From: Thioclava dalianensis
Lineage (GTDB): Bacteria > Pseudomonadota > Alphaproteobacteria > Rhodobacterales > Rhodobacteraceae
Direction: 5' to 3'
DNA: 64,000 nt
Assembly: GCF_000715505.1 (NCBI RefSeq)
Contig: NZ_JHEH01000001.1
Span: 124,001-188,000 of the forward strand
In this document: piece after piece, positions 56,325 through 64,000 of the stretch
How positions within the stretch are numbered: the first letter of the stretch is position 1
Layout: each line of letters starts with the position of its first letter
Translations under genes and position numbers: made by a program
Notes under the pieces: generated by a model
The model's database searches: none
Seen by the model: only the letters and a program-made list of their open reading frames with translations
Told to the model about the DNA's origin: nothing

Positions 56325-56939
56325 ATGGACGGGTTCACCATCGTTGATGCCATCGTGGCGATTGTCATCATTCTCTCGGCGATCCTCGCCTATTCGCGCG
56401 GCTTCGTGCGCGAGGGGCTTGCCATCATCGGCTGGATCGCCGCGGCCATCGTGGCCTATATGTTCGCCAATCAGGCCCGCCCGATGGTGCAGCAGATCCC
56501 CGGTCTCGACCGGTTCATCGGCAATAGCTGCGAGCTGGGCATGATCGGCGGCTTTGCCGTGATCTTCGCCATCGCGCTGGTGATCTTCTCGATCCTGACG
56601 CCGCTCTTTGCGACCGCCGTTCAGCGCTCTGCGCTCGGCGGGCTCGATCAGGGTCTGGGCTTTCTCTTTGGCGTGCTGCGCGGTGTTATCCTCGTGGCCG
56701 TGGCCTTCGTGGTCTATGACCGCGTGATGGGCAATGACCCGGTGCCGATGGTCGACAATTCGCGCTCAGCCACCGTGTTTGCCCGGATGTCGGGGCAGAT
56801 GGACGAATCGATGCCCGCCGATGCGCCGGGCTGGATCGTTGCGCGCTACGAAGAGCTGGTTTCGAGCTGCCCGGCCACGCCTGCCGAAACGCCTGTACCG
56901 GCGCGGACCGATGAATTGACGCCCGATACCGCGAATTGA
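56325..56939 (+). CDS. cvpA: CvpA family membrane protein
   Basis: A 204-residue protein with four predicted helices: FTIVDAIVAIVIILSAILAY, GLAIIGWIAAAIVAYMFA, GFAVIFAIALVIFSILTPLF and GVLRGVILVAVAFVVYD. It is the standard CvpA layout, and its place directly before purF is a conserved pairing (cvpA-purF). CvpA is tied to colicin V export and to purine biosynthesis context; its biochemical role is uncertain. Confidence 0.92.
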   Translation: MDGFTIVDAIVAIVIILSAILAYSRGFVREGLAIIGWIAAAIVAYMFANQARPMVQQIPGLDRFIGNSCELGMIGGFAVIFAIALVIFSILTPLFATAVQRSALGGLDQGLGFLFGVLRGVILVAVAFVVYDRVMGNDPVPMVDNSRSATVFARMSGQMDESMPADAPGWIVARYEELVSSCPATPAETPVPARTDELTPDTAN

Positions 56940-56965
56940 TGTCAGCCATATGACTGTTTTACAGG

Positions 56966-56998
56966 CGCGAGGGGTTAACACCTCTCGCGTTTGTCTTT
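56966..56998 (+). terminator. Hairpin between cvpA and purF
   Basis: A 10-bp stem with one G-U pair (56966-56975 with 56980-56989) and a TAAC loop, then TTTGTCTTT. It likely ends or attenuates the radA-cvpA transcript before purF. Confidence 0.7.
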
Positions 56999-57049
56999 AA
57001 ATGGGCGCCAACGCCCCTCTCTTTTCCGCGTTCATCGGAGCTGCCAGCC

Positions 57050-58528
57050 ATGTCCTGCCCCGCCCCCTCCAAGACTCATTTCGCCCACCCGTTCGACGAT
57101 GACAAACTGCGAGAAGAATGCGGTGTCTTCGGCGTGGTGGGTGTGACCGATGCCGCGAATTTCGTAGCCCTCGGTCTGCACGCCTTGCAGCATCGCGGCC
57201 AAGAGGCGGGCGGCATCGTCGCCCATGATGCGGAATACGGGTTCAACTCGGCGCATCGTTTTGGCTATGTGCGCGACAACTTCACCAAATCGAGCCTGAT
57301 GGAGACCCTGCCCGGCGATGTCGCCATCGGCCATGTGCGCTACTCCACCGCCGGGTCGAAAGGCGCTGTGATCCGCGATATCCAGCCCTTCTTCGGCGAG
57401 TTCTCCATGGGCGGCTGTGCGGTCGCGCATAACGGCAACCTGACCAATGCCGATGCGCTGCGCCGCGAGCTGATCGAACGGGGCGCGATCTTCCAATCCT
57501 CCTCGGATAGCGAATGCATCATCCACCTGATGGCGCGCTCCATCCAGCGCAAACATGCCGACCGGATCGCCGATGCGCTGCGCCGGGTCGAGGGCGCGTT
57601 CTCCATCGTGGCAATGACGCGCACCAAGCTGATCGGCGTGCGCGACCCGCTGGGCGTGCGTCCGCTGGTGCTGGGCCGGATCGGCGAGAAAGGCTATGTG
57701 CTCAGCTCCGAGACCTGCGCGCTCGACATCATCGGCGCGGAGTTCGTGCGCGAGATCGACCCGGGCGAGATGGTCGTGATTCAGGACGGCAAGATCGACA
57801 GCTCGCGCCCCTTCGGCCCCTCCAAAGGCCGGTTCTGCATCTTCGAGCATGTCTATTTCTCGCGCCCCGACAGCGCCATCGGAGGCCGCTCGATCTACGA
57901 GACCCGCCATGCGATCGGGGTCGAGCTGGCCCGCGAAGCGCCTGTCGACGCCGATCTCGTCTGCCCGGTGCCCGATAGCGGCACGCCCGCAGCCATCGGG
58001 TTCAGCCAGGAAAGCGGCATCCCCTTCGCGCTTGGCATCACGCGCAACCAATATATGGGCCGGACCTTCATCGAGCCGACCGAGCAGATCCGCAACATGG
58101 GCGTGCGCCTCAAGCTCAACGTCAACCGCTCGCTCATTCGCGGCAAGCGGGTGATCTTGGTCGATGACTCGGTCGTGCGCGGCACCACCTCACGCAAGAT
58201 CAAGGATATGATCCTCGATGCGGGCGCCAAGGAGGTCCATTTCCGGATCGCAAGTCCGCCCACCGCTTGGCCGTGCTTCTATGGCGTCGACACGCCCAAT
58301 CGCGACAAGCTGCTGGCCGCGCAGATGTCCGAGGACGAGATGCGCGACTGGGTGGGCGTGGACAGCCTGAAATTCATCTCGCTGAACGGGCTTTATCGGG
58401 CCGTGGGCGAGGCGGATGGGCGCGACAATGCCTGCCCTCAATATTGCGACGCCTGTTTCTCGGGCGAATATCCCATCGCGCCCTCGGATCAGATCGAGAA
58501 GGGCTTTGAGATGAAGGCGGCTGAGTAA
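57050..58528 (+). CDS. purF: Amidophosphoribosyltransferase
   Basis: A 492-residue enzyme for the first step of purine synthesis (PRPP plus glutamine). After a 23-residue propeptide, processing before Cys24 (REECGVFGVVG) would release the N-terminal nucleophile. The PRPP site is VILVDDSVVRGTTSRKI. The C-terminal cysteines (CPQYCDACFSGEYP and CFYGVDTP) match the Bacillus-type enzymes that carry a structural 4Fe-4S cluster, so this one depends on Fe-S assembly. GGAG 10 bp upstream of the ATG. Confidence 0.97.
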   Translation: MSCPAPSKTHFAHPFDDDKLREECGVFGVVGVTDAANFVALGLHALQHRGQEAGGIVAHDAEYGFNSAHRFGYVRDNFTKSSLMETLPGDVAIGHVRYSTAGSKGAVIRDIQPFFGEFSMGGCAVAHNGNLTNADALRRELIERGAIFQSSSDSECIIHLMARSIQRKHADRIADALRRVEGAFSIVAMTRTKLIGVRDPLGVRPLVLGRIGEKGYVLSSETCALDIIGAEFVREIDPGEMVVIQDGKIDSSRPFGPSKGRFCIFEHVYFSRPDSAIGGRSIYETRHAIGVELAREAPVDADLVCPVPDSGTPAAIGFSQESGIPFALGITRNQYMGRTFIEPTEQIRNMGVRLKLNVNRSLIRGKRVILVDDSVVRGTTSRKIKDMILDAGAKEVHFRIASPPTAWPCFYGVDTPNRDKLLAAQMSEDEMRDWVGVDSLKFISLNGLYRAVGEADGRDNACPQYCDACFSGEYPIAPSDQIEKGFEMKAAE

Positions 58529-58544
58529 TCATCTGATTTAAAAC

Positions 58545-58586
58545 AAATATCCCCGCCGGAGGCATCCTCGCGGCGGGGATATTTTT
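58545..58586. terminator. Dispersed palindrome copy 4, bidirectional terminator between purF and the convergent MliC-like gene
   Basis: A 14-bp perfect stem AAATATCCCCGCCG / CGGCGGGGATATTT with an inner GAGG/CCTC, and T-runs on both strands. It shares its arm with the repeats at 34261 and 38118, so the family can work as a terminator. Confidence 0.88.
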
Positions 58587-58630
58587 GACGGTCAAGACGA
58601 CGCAGCCACGACCGCATCTCTCACAGCGGG

Positions 58631-59011
58631 TTAGTCATCCTCAGTATGACAGGCCGAGAGGATCGAGATCACCTCGCCATCCTCGGAGCGCCATTCAAGC
58701 ATTGCGTCAGCCCCCTTGGTCCACCAGATGTAACCCGCCTCACCCTCGCCGTCTTCAGCATAGCGCGCACCATCGGCCGAGCGCACATGATCGAGGACAA
58801 CCATCCGTCCGCCAGAGAAGATGATCGCACGCTGGGGTTTGGAATCATTGATATAAACCGCCGGAATACGCACGCCACGTTCGCATAGATAGTGATATTG
58901 CACAAAGCCAGTATCGGGCATATCGGCCTGCGCGCCGGAGGCGGCCACGACCGGCCCGGCCATGCCAAGGCATCCCGCCAGCGCGGCCCCATAGATCAAA
59001 GCGTGTCGCAT
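58631..59011 (-). CDS. MliC-like lysozyme-inhibitor-type exported protein
   Basis: A 126-residue exported protein. The signal contains a LAGC sequence at residues 11-14 ([14 protein letters not shown]), a fair lipobox, though a normal cleavage after GPVVAA is also possible. The mature part reads YHYLCERGVRIPAVYIN, then RSADGARYAEDGEGEAGYIW and WTKGADAMLEW, matching the pattern of MliC/PliC inhibitors of C-type lysozyme (SxxGARY then WxKGxxAxL). Two cysteines (YLCER and LSACHT) may form the family's disulfide. Start overlaps the zapA stop (TGATG). Confidence 0.75.
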   Translation of the reverse strand: MRHALIYGAALAGCLGMAGPVVAASGAQADMPDTGFVQYHYLCERGVRIPAVYINDSKPQRAIIFSGGRMVVLDHVRSADGARYAEDGEGEAGYIWWTKGADAMLEWRSEDGEVISILSACHTEDD

Positions 59012-59388
59012 CAGGCTTGCTCCTCTACCCGGTCGGCCAACGCCTCGGTGCGCGCGGCGATCTCGGCCAGACTTTCGGCAACCTCGACGGGCACCACCGG
59101 CACTTCGACCCTGGCGGGATTGGATTGCAGATCGTCGAGCTGGGCTTGAAGCTCGCCGGCGCGGTCTTGCGCGGCGCGCAGCTGATCCTCAAGCCCTGCG
59201 GCTTTATCGGCCAGCATCAGGCCCGACATCAGCAACATGCGCGCCTCCGGCAGCCGCCCGATCTGGCCGAGCAGCACCTGCGCCTCGCTATCGAGCATCG
59301 CCGCTGCGGTGCGCAGGAAATGCTCTTCGCCCTCTTGGCAGGCGACCTGAAAATCGCGCTGGCCAATCGTGATCGTTACTTCAGGCAT
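59011..59388 (-). CDS. zapA: Cell division protein ZapA
   Basis: A 125-residue protein: [20 protein letters not shown], then [12 protein letters not shown] and a coiled-coil tail. It supports FtsZ ring bundling. The start at 59388 lies 8 bp inside the stop region of the upstream coiled-coil gene, so they are translationally coupled. The C-terminal extension is longer than in E. coli ZapA. Confidence 0.88.
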   Translation of the reverse strand: MPEVTITIGQRDFQVACQEGEEHFLRTAAAMLDSEAQVLLGQIGRLPEARMLLMSGLMLADKAAGLEDQLRAAQDRAGELQAQLDDLQSNPARVEVPVVPVEVAESLAEIAARTEALADRVEEQA

Positions 59389-59974
59389 CCTGTGCCTCCT
59401 CGTCCATCTTCTCAAGCAGCGGCGCGATCCCGTCGAGGATCTGGTGCAGCTCGGCGGCCTCGCTCGCCCGTTCAGCGCGCAGCGCGACCAGTTCGGCCAT
59501 CAGCGCCTCGTCGGAGAAGGCCACGCCCTCATCCATCAGCTTGCGATTGGAGGCGATCAGCCCGGCATTGGCCTGTTTGAGGGCAGCGACCTCTTTGAAC
59601 GCGGCTTCCTGCGCGCGCACAGCGGCACCGTATTTGCGCTCCATCGCGCCCAGCGTGCCGTCTTGCTTTTCGCGGATCGCGCGGACCCGTTCGGACAGCT
59701 GCGCATTGGCCTCACGCTCGGCGTCAAGGGCGGCGCGCAGCTGCGCGATCTCTTCGGCGGCCCCGGCATCGGGCATTGGCTGGGCCGGGGTCAGGTCCGG
59801 CGCGGGTGCAGCCTCTGCCTCGGGACGCTCCGCAAGCGCGTCGCTGATAGGCGCATCGGTCTGGTCGGGCGCCGCCTCGGGGGCGGGCCTGCGGTTGGCC
59901 AGCAACTCCACGCCGCGCCCGATCCGTTCGAGCGCAAAAGAGATGCGGCGTTCGTATTCGGCAATCTCGCTCAT
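59381..59974 (-). CDS. Coiled-coil protein upstream of zapA
   Basis: A 197-residue acidic protein with an N-terminal helical segment ([20 protein letters not shown]), a Pro/Ala-rich linker (residues about 30-70) and a long coiled coil from about 72 on ([20 protein letters not shown]). No membrane segment. The overlap with zapA suggests a division role, possibly as a ZapB-like partner; this is inference. I cannot assign a named family. Confidence 0.78.
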   Translation of the reverse strand: MSEIAEYERRISFALERIGRGVELLANRRPAPEAAPDQTDAPISDALAERPEAEAAPAPDLTPAQPMPDAGAAEEIAQLRAALDAEREANAQLSERVRAIREKQDGTLGAMERKYGAAVRAQEAAFKEVAALKQANAGLIASNRKLMDEGVAFSDEALMAELVALRAERASEAAELHQILDGIAPLLEKMDEEAQDA

Positions 59975-60185
59975 ACACGCCTCCTCAACTTATCAATATC
60001 TTATCTATCCCTGCCTTACCCCGGCGCGAATCGCACCGAAGGGCAGGATTTCGCGCAGTTTAACCCCGAGCGCCCCGTCAAGCCCACCCTTTTACCCCAA
60101 GTGCTTGGGAGCCGCGCTTGATCTCGCCCCGATCCCTGTTATCAGAGACAGCGACCCTATTTGCGCTGACCATCAGGAGACCGCC

Positions 60186-62201
60186 ATGGAGATCGAAGAG
60201 ATCCGCAAATCCCACCCCGAGCACTGGAAGCTTGCCTCTGCCATCCGCGCCCTGAGCATGGACGCCGTGCAGGCCGCCAATTCGGGCCATCCGGGCGCCC
60301 CAATGGGGCTTGCCGATATGGCGACCGTGCTGTTCTCCAAACATATGAAATTCGATGTGAAGGCCCCGAAATGGGCCGATCGCGACCGCTTTATCCTCTC
60401 GGCCGGTCACGGTTCGATGCTGATCTATTCGCTGCTCTATCTGATGGGCGATGAGCAGGTAACGCTCGAGCAGATCAAGAATTTCCGGCAGATGGGCGCG
60501 CTGACTGCCGGTCACCCCGAGAACTTCCTGATCGATGCGGTCGAGACCACCACCGGCCCGCTGGGTCAGGGGATCGCCACCTCGGTCGGCTTCGCGCTGG
60601 CCGAAGAGGCGCTGCGCGCGCAATGGGGCAAGAAGCTCGTCGATCACCGCACTTGGGTGATCGCAGGCGACGGCTGCCTCATGGAAGGTATCAGCCACGA
60701 GGCCATCGGCTTGGCCGGGATGCAAGAGCTGAGCAAGCTCGTCGTGATCTGGGACAATAACGACATCACCATCGACGGGCGTGTCTCGATGTCGGACAAG
60801 ACCGATCAGCGCGCGCGGTTTGCCGCAGCGGGCTGGAGCGTGCTGCATTGCGACGGCCACGATCCCGAAGATATCGACCGCGTGCTGACCGAAGCCAAGA
60901 CGCTCAAAGGTCCGGTTCTGATCGATTGCAAAACGATCATCGGCTTTGGCGCGCCCAATAAGGCCGACAGCTATCAGGCCCATGGCTCGGCGCTTGGCGA
61001 TGAGGAAATCGCACGCACCAAGGCGATCTACGGCTGGGATCACGGTCCCTTCGAGATCCCGGCGGATGTGAAATCCGCATGGGAGGCCATCGGCACGCGC
61101 GGCGCCGCTGAGCGCGACGAATGGCAGGCCCGATTCGACAAGCTCTCGGACAACAAAAAGGGTGAGTTCACCCGGATCATGGACGGCGGCGTCTCGAAAA
61201 AGCTGACCGGCGCGATCCGCAGGTTCAAGAAAGAGCAGGCCGAGGCCCAGCCCAAGGTCGCGACCCGCAAAGCCTCCGAAATGGTACTCGATGCGGTCAA
61301 CCCGGTCGTGCCCGAAACCATCGGTGGCTCGGCGGACCTGACCGGCTCGAACCTGACCAAGGGTGCGCTTGAGGTGTTCAACCCCGCCAATCGCAAGGGC
61401 CGTTACATTCACTATGGCATCCGCGAACACGGGATGGCGGCTGCGATGAACGGGCTTTACCTGCATGGCGGCGTGCGCCCCTATGGCGGGACGTTCTTCT
61501 GCTTCACCGACTATGCGCGCGGCGCGATGCGCCTGTCCTCGCTGATGGGTGTGCCCACCGTCTATGTCATGACCCATGACAGCATCGGTCTGGGCGAGGA
61601 TGGCCCGACCCACCAACCAGTCGAGCATCTCGCGATCTGCCGTGCCACGCCCAACACGCTGACCTTCCGGCCCGCCGATGTGGTGGAGACCGCCGAGGCG
61701 TGGGAACTGGCGCTGAGCCAAGAGCACACGCCCTCCGTGCTTGCTTTGTCGCGTCAGAACCTGCCGACGCTGCGCACGGAGTACAAACCGCAGAACCTCA
61801 CCGCGCGGGGCGCCTATGTCATCGCCGAGGCCGAAGGCAAGCGTCAGGCGATCCTGATGGCCACCGGCTCCGAGGTTGAGATCGCGATGAAGGCGCGCGA
61901 TCTGCTTCAGGCCAAGGCGATTGGCACGCGGGTCGTCTCGATGCCCTGCATGGAGCTGTTTGCCCAGCAAGACGAGGCCTATCGCAAACGCATCCTGCCG
62001 CCCAATTCGGTGCGCGTGGCGGTCGAAGCCGCCGTGCGCCAGCCCTGGGATCGCTGGTTGCTGGGCGAGCGTGGCCGCGAGGCCAAGGCGGGCTTTGTCG
62101 GTATGGAGGGCTTTGGCGCCTCCGCCCCGGCGCCCGAGCTGTACGAGAAGTTCGGCATCACGCCGCAGGCCGTGGCCGACAAGGTCGCATCCCTGCTCTG
62201 A
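60186..62201 (+). CDS. tkt: Transketolase
   Basis: A 671-residue TPP enzyme of the pentose phosphate pathway. Start [20 protein letters not shown] (60186). Catalytic and cofactor motifs: [15 protein letters not shown], the TPP motif [18 protein letters not shown] with DNNDITIDG, and [16 protein letters not shown] and the C-terminal [12 protein letters not shown]. Standard length. Divergent from the coiled-coil/zapA operon across 211 bp. Confidence 0.97.
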   Translation: MEIEEIRKSHPEHWKLASAIRALSMDAVQAANSGHPGAPMGLADMATVLFSKHMKFDVKAPKWADRDRFILSAGHGSMLIYSLLYLMGDEQVTLEQIKNFRQMGALTAGHPENFLIDAVETTTGPLGQGIATSVGFALAEEALRAQWGKKLVDHRTWVIAGDGCLMEGISHEAIGLAGMQELSKLVVIWDNNDITIDGRVSMSDKTDQRARFAAAGWSVLHCDGHDPEDIDRVLTEAKTLKGPVLIDCKTIIGFGAPNKADSYQAHGSALGDEEIARTKAIYGWDHGPFEIPADVKSAWEAIGTRGAAERDEWQARFDKLSDNKKGEFTRIMDGGVSKKLTGAIRRFKKEQAEAQPKVATRKASEMVLDAVNPVVPETIGGSADLTGSNLTKGALEVFNPANRKGRYIHYGIREHGMAAAMNGLYLHGGVRPYGGTFFCFTDYARGAMRLSSLMGVPTVYVMTHDSIGLGEDGPTHQPVEHLAICRATPNTLTFRPADVVETAEAWELALSQEHTPSVLALSRQNLPTLRTEYKPQNLTARGAYVIAEAEGKRQAILMATGSEVEIAMKARDLLQAKAIGTRVVSMPCMELFAQQDEAYRKRILPPNSVRVAVEAAVRQPWDRWLLGERGREAKAGFVGMEGFGASAPAPELYEKFGITPQAVADKVASLL

Positions 62202-63157
62202 TGGCCCTGCGCGCCCGGAAACGTATTGCGAAGGGGCCCCTCGGGGCCCCTTCGTCGCTTTTGCCTCCGGTCACGCCGGAGGCCAGCGATACCGCACGCG
62301 CCATGCTGTTTGCGCTGGGGGCGTTCTTCTTTCTGACCTTGATGGATGCTTTCGCCAAGGCGCTTGGGCATCGCGGCTATGATCCGATGCAATCGGTCTG
62401 GATGCGCTACGCGGTTAATGCAGCGATCCTCACGCTGATCTATGCGCGCCACCTGCCCCGCCATTTCAAATCCCGCCATCCGGGTCTGCAACTCGCACGC
62501 GCGAGCGCGCAGATGGTGGCGGCGACCTGCTTTTTCTTTGCAATCCGCGAGATCGGGCTGGCTGAGGCCACGGCGCTGGCCGATCTCAACCCGGTCATCG
62601 TAAGCCTTGGCGCAGGGTTGTTTCTGGGGGAGCGGCTTGGCCCCCACCGGATTTTCGGCATCGCCTTGGCCTTTGCGGGCGCGATGATCATCCTGCGTCC
62701 CGGAACCGGCGTGATCGCACCGGGCGCGATCCTTGCCCTTGTCACCGCCGTCTCCTTTGCGACCGGCATGCTGATCACGCGCAAGGTGCGCGGCGATTCC
62801 ACCGCGACCTCGCTGCTCTGGGCCAGCTATATCGGACTTGCAATTGCCAGCCTCGCCCAACCCTTCGTCTGGCGCACGCCTGCGCCTGCGGATCTGTGGC
62901 TGTTTCTTGCCATTGGGCTTGCGGGCACGATGGGCCAATTCCTGATGATCCGCGCCTTCACGATGGCCGAGGCCAGCACGCTTGCCCCCTTCGGCTATAC
63001 CGGGCTGATTTTCGCCTCGCTCTGGGGGTTTATGTTCTTCGGATCGCTGCCCGATGGATTCACGATCCTCGGCGCGCTTGTGATCATCGGTGCGGGGCTC
63101 TATGTTTGGTGGCGTGAGCGCCGCGCGGCGCAATCCCTACATAAAAGCCCGCGATGA
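62201..63157 (+). CDS. EamA/DMT family transporter
   Basis: Up to 318 residues, with ten predicted helices beginning MLFALGAFFFLTLMDAFAKA and ending ALVIIGAGLYVWWRERRAA. It is of the DMT exporter family (two EamA domains; AEATALADLNPVIVSLGAGL). The longest start (62201) overlaps the tkt stop (TGATG) but includes a terminator-like hairpin; ATG at 62303, directly before the first helix, is the alternative. Its stop overlaps the next ATG (ATGA at 63154). Substrate unknown. Confidence 0.8.
   Translation: MALRARKRIAKGPLGAPSSLLPPVTPEASDTARAMLFALGAFFFLTLMDAFAKALGHRGYDPMQSVWMRYAVNAAILTLIYARHLPRHFKSRHPGLQLARASAQMVAATCFFFAIREIGLAEATALADLNPVIVSLGAGLFLGERLGPHRIFGIALAFAGAMIILRPGTGVIAPGAILALVTAVSFATGMLITRKVRGDSTATSLLWASYIGLAIASLAQPFVWRTPAPADLWLFLAIGLAGTMGQFLMIRAFTMAEASTLAPFGYTGLIFASLWGFMFFGSLPDGFTILGALVIIGAGLYVWWRERRAAQSLHKSPR
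62231..62260 (+). terminator. Hairpin after tkt
   Basis: AAGGGGCCC / GGGCCCCTT stem with a CTCG loop, followed six bases later by CTTTTG. It lies inside the longest reading of the next gene; either that gene starts later (62303) or the hairpin is only a weak terminator. Confidence 0.5.
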
Positions 63158-64000
63158 AGCACGACACACCTTCCCTGCCCGACCGTCTCTCCAACATGGC
63201 CTTCCTTGTTGCGATGAAGCTGGTGCAGATGCTGCCCTATGAGCGCCGCGTGCCGCTCGCGGGGAGGTTGGTGGCGCGTGTGGCGCCGGTTCTGGGCTTT
63301 ACCCGCCGGGTGCGCGAGAACCTTGCGCTGACTTGTCCCGAGCTGCCCGAAGATGAAGTGCGGCGGCTGGAGCGCGCGGTGCCTGACAATCTGGGCCGGA
63401 TGCTAGCGGAGATCTATTCGGGCGACGAATTTCTGGCCCGCGTGCGCGATCTGCCCATCGAGGGACCGGGGGCCGAGGCCTTGGCGTGCGCCCATGACGA
63501 GGGCCGTCCGGTTGTGCTCGCAGCCGGGCATTTCGGCAATTACGACGCGTGGCGCGGGGCGCTTTCGGCACGGGGCTACCGGGTCGGCGCGATCTATCGC
63601 CCGATGAACAACCAAGCCTTCAACGCGCAATATGTTGCCACCATCTCGGCGATTGCGCAGCCTTTGTTTTCGCGCTCGCGCCGGGGGCTCGCCGATATGA
63701 TGCGCTTCTTGCGCGATGGGGGCATGGTGGCCTTTGGCTTCGATCAATATTTCGGGCAAGGCGCGGATCTGACGTTTTTCGGCCAGACCGCGCGCACGCC
63801 GCTTTCGGCGGCCGAAATGGCGCTCAAGATGGAGGCCGATCTGATCCCGGTCTATGCGATCCGCCAGCCTGACGGGCTGAATTTCCGGATCGTGGTCGAG
63901 CCGCCGGTGCCCCATAGTGACGCCGAGACGATGACGCAGGCGCTCAACGACGCGCTGGAAGCGCGCGTGCGCGATCACATGGAACAATGGCTCTGGATTC
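63154..64000 (+). CDS. LpxL/HtrB-family acyltransferase, 3' end outside window
   Basis: An open frame from ATG 63154 runs off the right edge (282 codons seen). It begins MKHDTPSLPDRLSNMAFLVA. The acyltransferase HX4D motif is HFGNYD in LAAGHFGNYDAWR, followed by AIYRPMNNQAFNA and DGGMVAFGFDQYFGQGADL. This is the Bacterial lipid A biosynthesis acyltransferase family, which adds late acyl chains to lipid A or related lipids. Coupled to the DMT gene by a 4-bp overlap. Confidence 0.9.
   Translation, partial: MKHDTPSLPDRLSNMAFLVAMKLVQMLPYERRVPLAGRLVARVAPVLGFTRRVRENLALTCPELPEDEVRRLERAVPDNLGRMLAEIYSGDEFLARVRDLPIEGPGAEALACAHDEGRPVVLAAGHFGNYDAWRGALSARGYRVGAIYRPMNNQAFNAQYVATISAIAQPLFSRSRRGLADMMRFLRDGGMVAFGFDQYFGQGADLTFFGQTARTPLSAAEMALKMEADLIPVYAIRQPDGLNFRIVVEPPVPHSDAETMTQALNDALEARVRDHMEQWLWI

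Noticed and set aside
59541-60185. Long N-terminal extension of transketolase
   Set aside because: Antisense to the coiled-coil gene; transketolase homology begins at MEIEEIRK (60186).

Overview
The window is GC-rich chromosomal DNA from an alphaproteobacterium, most likely in the order Rhodobacterales. The evidence is the gene content and order: a suf operon led by an Rrf2 regulator with one cysteine and carrying two small Yip1-like membrane proteins, a zapA neighbourhood with an upstream coiled-coil protein, a DUF2125 protein, DUF1127-type small proteins and many ATGA/TGATG overlaps. I cannot name the genus. There is no rRNA, tRNA, CRISPR array, transposase, integrase or phage gene. Nearly all of it reads as core genome plus a few accessory loci.

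Layout. 1-4215: end of a predicted peptide-modification locus (circularly permuted ATP-grasp plus a transglutaminase/DUF2126 amidoligase fusion). 4394-13198: one long leftward Fe-S assembly cluster (iscR-type regulator, cysteine desulfurase, sufB, a pyruvyl-transferase-like gene, a YbjQ-type gene, sufC, sufD, two Yip1-like genes, sufS). 13432-20010: mostly rightward housekeeping genes (hydrolase, HD protein, icd, YitT, SMR efflux, typA), with two tiny leftward genes in the icd-yitT gap. 20211-23618: a GNAT gene and a DctB/DctD-like two-component pair. 23734-27215: cytochrome P450, ferredoxin-NADP reductase, a secreted protein and a second reductase. 27357-29528: an Ala-rich anchored protein, infC with an ATA start, and a predicted FNR-controlled small RNA.

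29529-36571 is an accessory surface-glycan locus. It has a three-part glycosyltransferase/methyltransferase-like/hydrolase-like fusion, two DUF-type GT2 glycosyltransferases, and a stand-alone hydrolase-like paralogue that has lost its nucleophile. 36626-44562 holds a DUF1127 gene, pyrC, pyrE, DnaA boxes ahead of dnaB, a BASS transporter and a MotA/MotB-like pair with a very long coiled coil. 44624-53362 holds ChaC, DUF2125, an extensin-like protein, tyrC-hisC, rpsD, a DMT exporter, a divergent qorB/HxlR pair and prs. 53477-64000 holds an isomerase and hydrolase, radA, cvpA, purF, a leftward coiled-coil/zapA/MliC-like operon, tkt, a DMT transporter and the start of a lipid A-type acyltransferase.

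Strongest leads. First, a leftward small RNA at about 29376-29261: it has an FNR box at -41.5, a fitting -10, four UCUCCC anti-Shine-Dalgarno motifs (one is the terminator loop) and a U-tailed terminator. Second, the 29.5-36.6 kb glycan locus with its fusion protein and pseudo-hydrolase paralogue. Third, a DctD-like regulator without the Walker A lysine and without GAFTGA. A dispersed intergenic palindrome family occurs four times. All calls come from reading the sequence; no database search was run.
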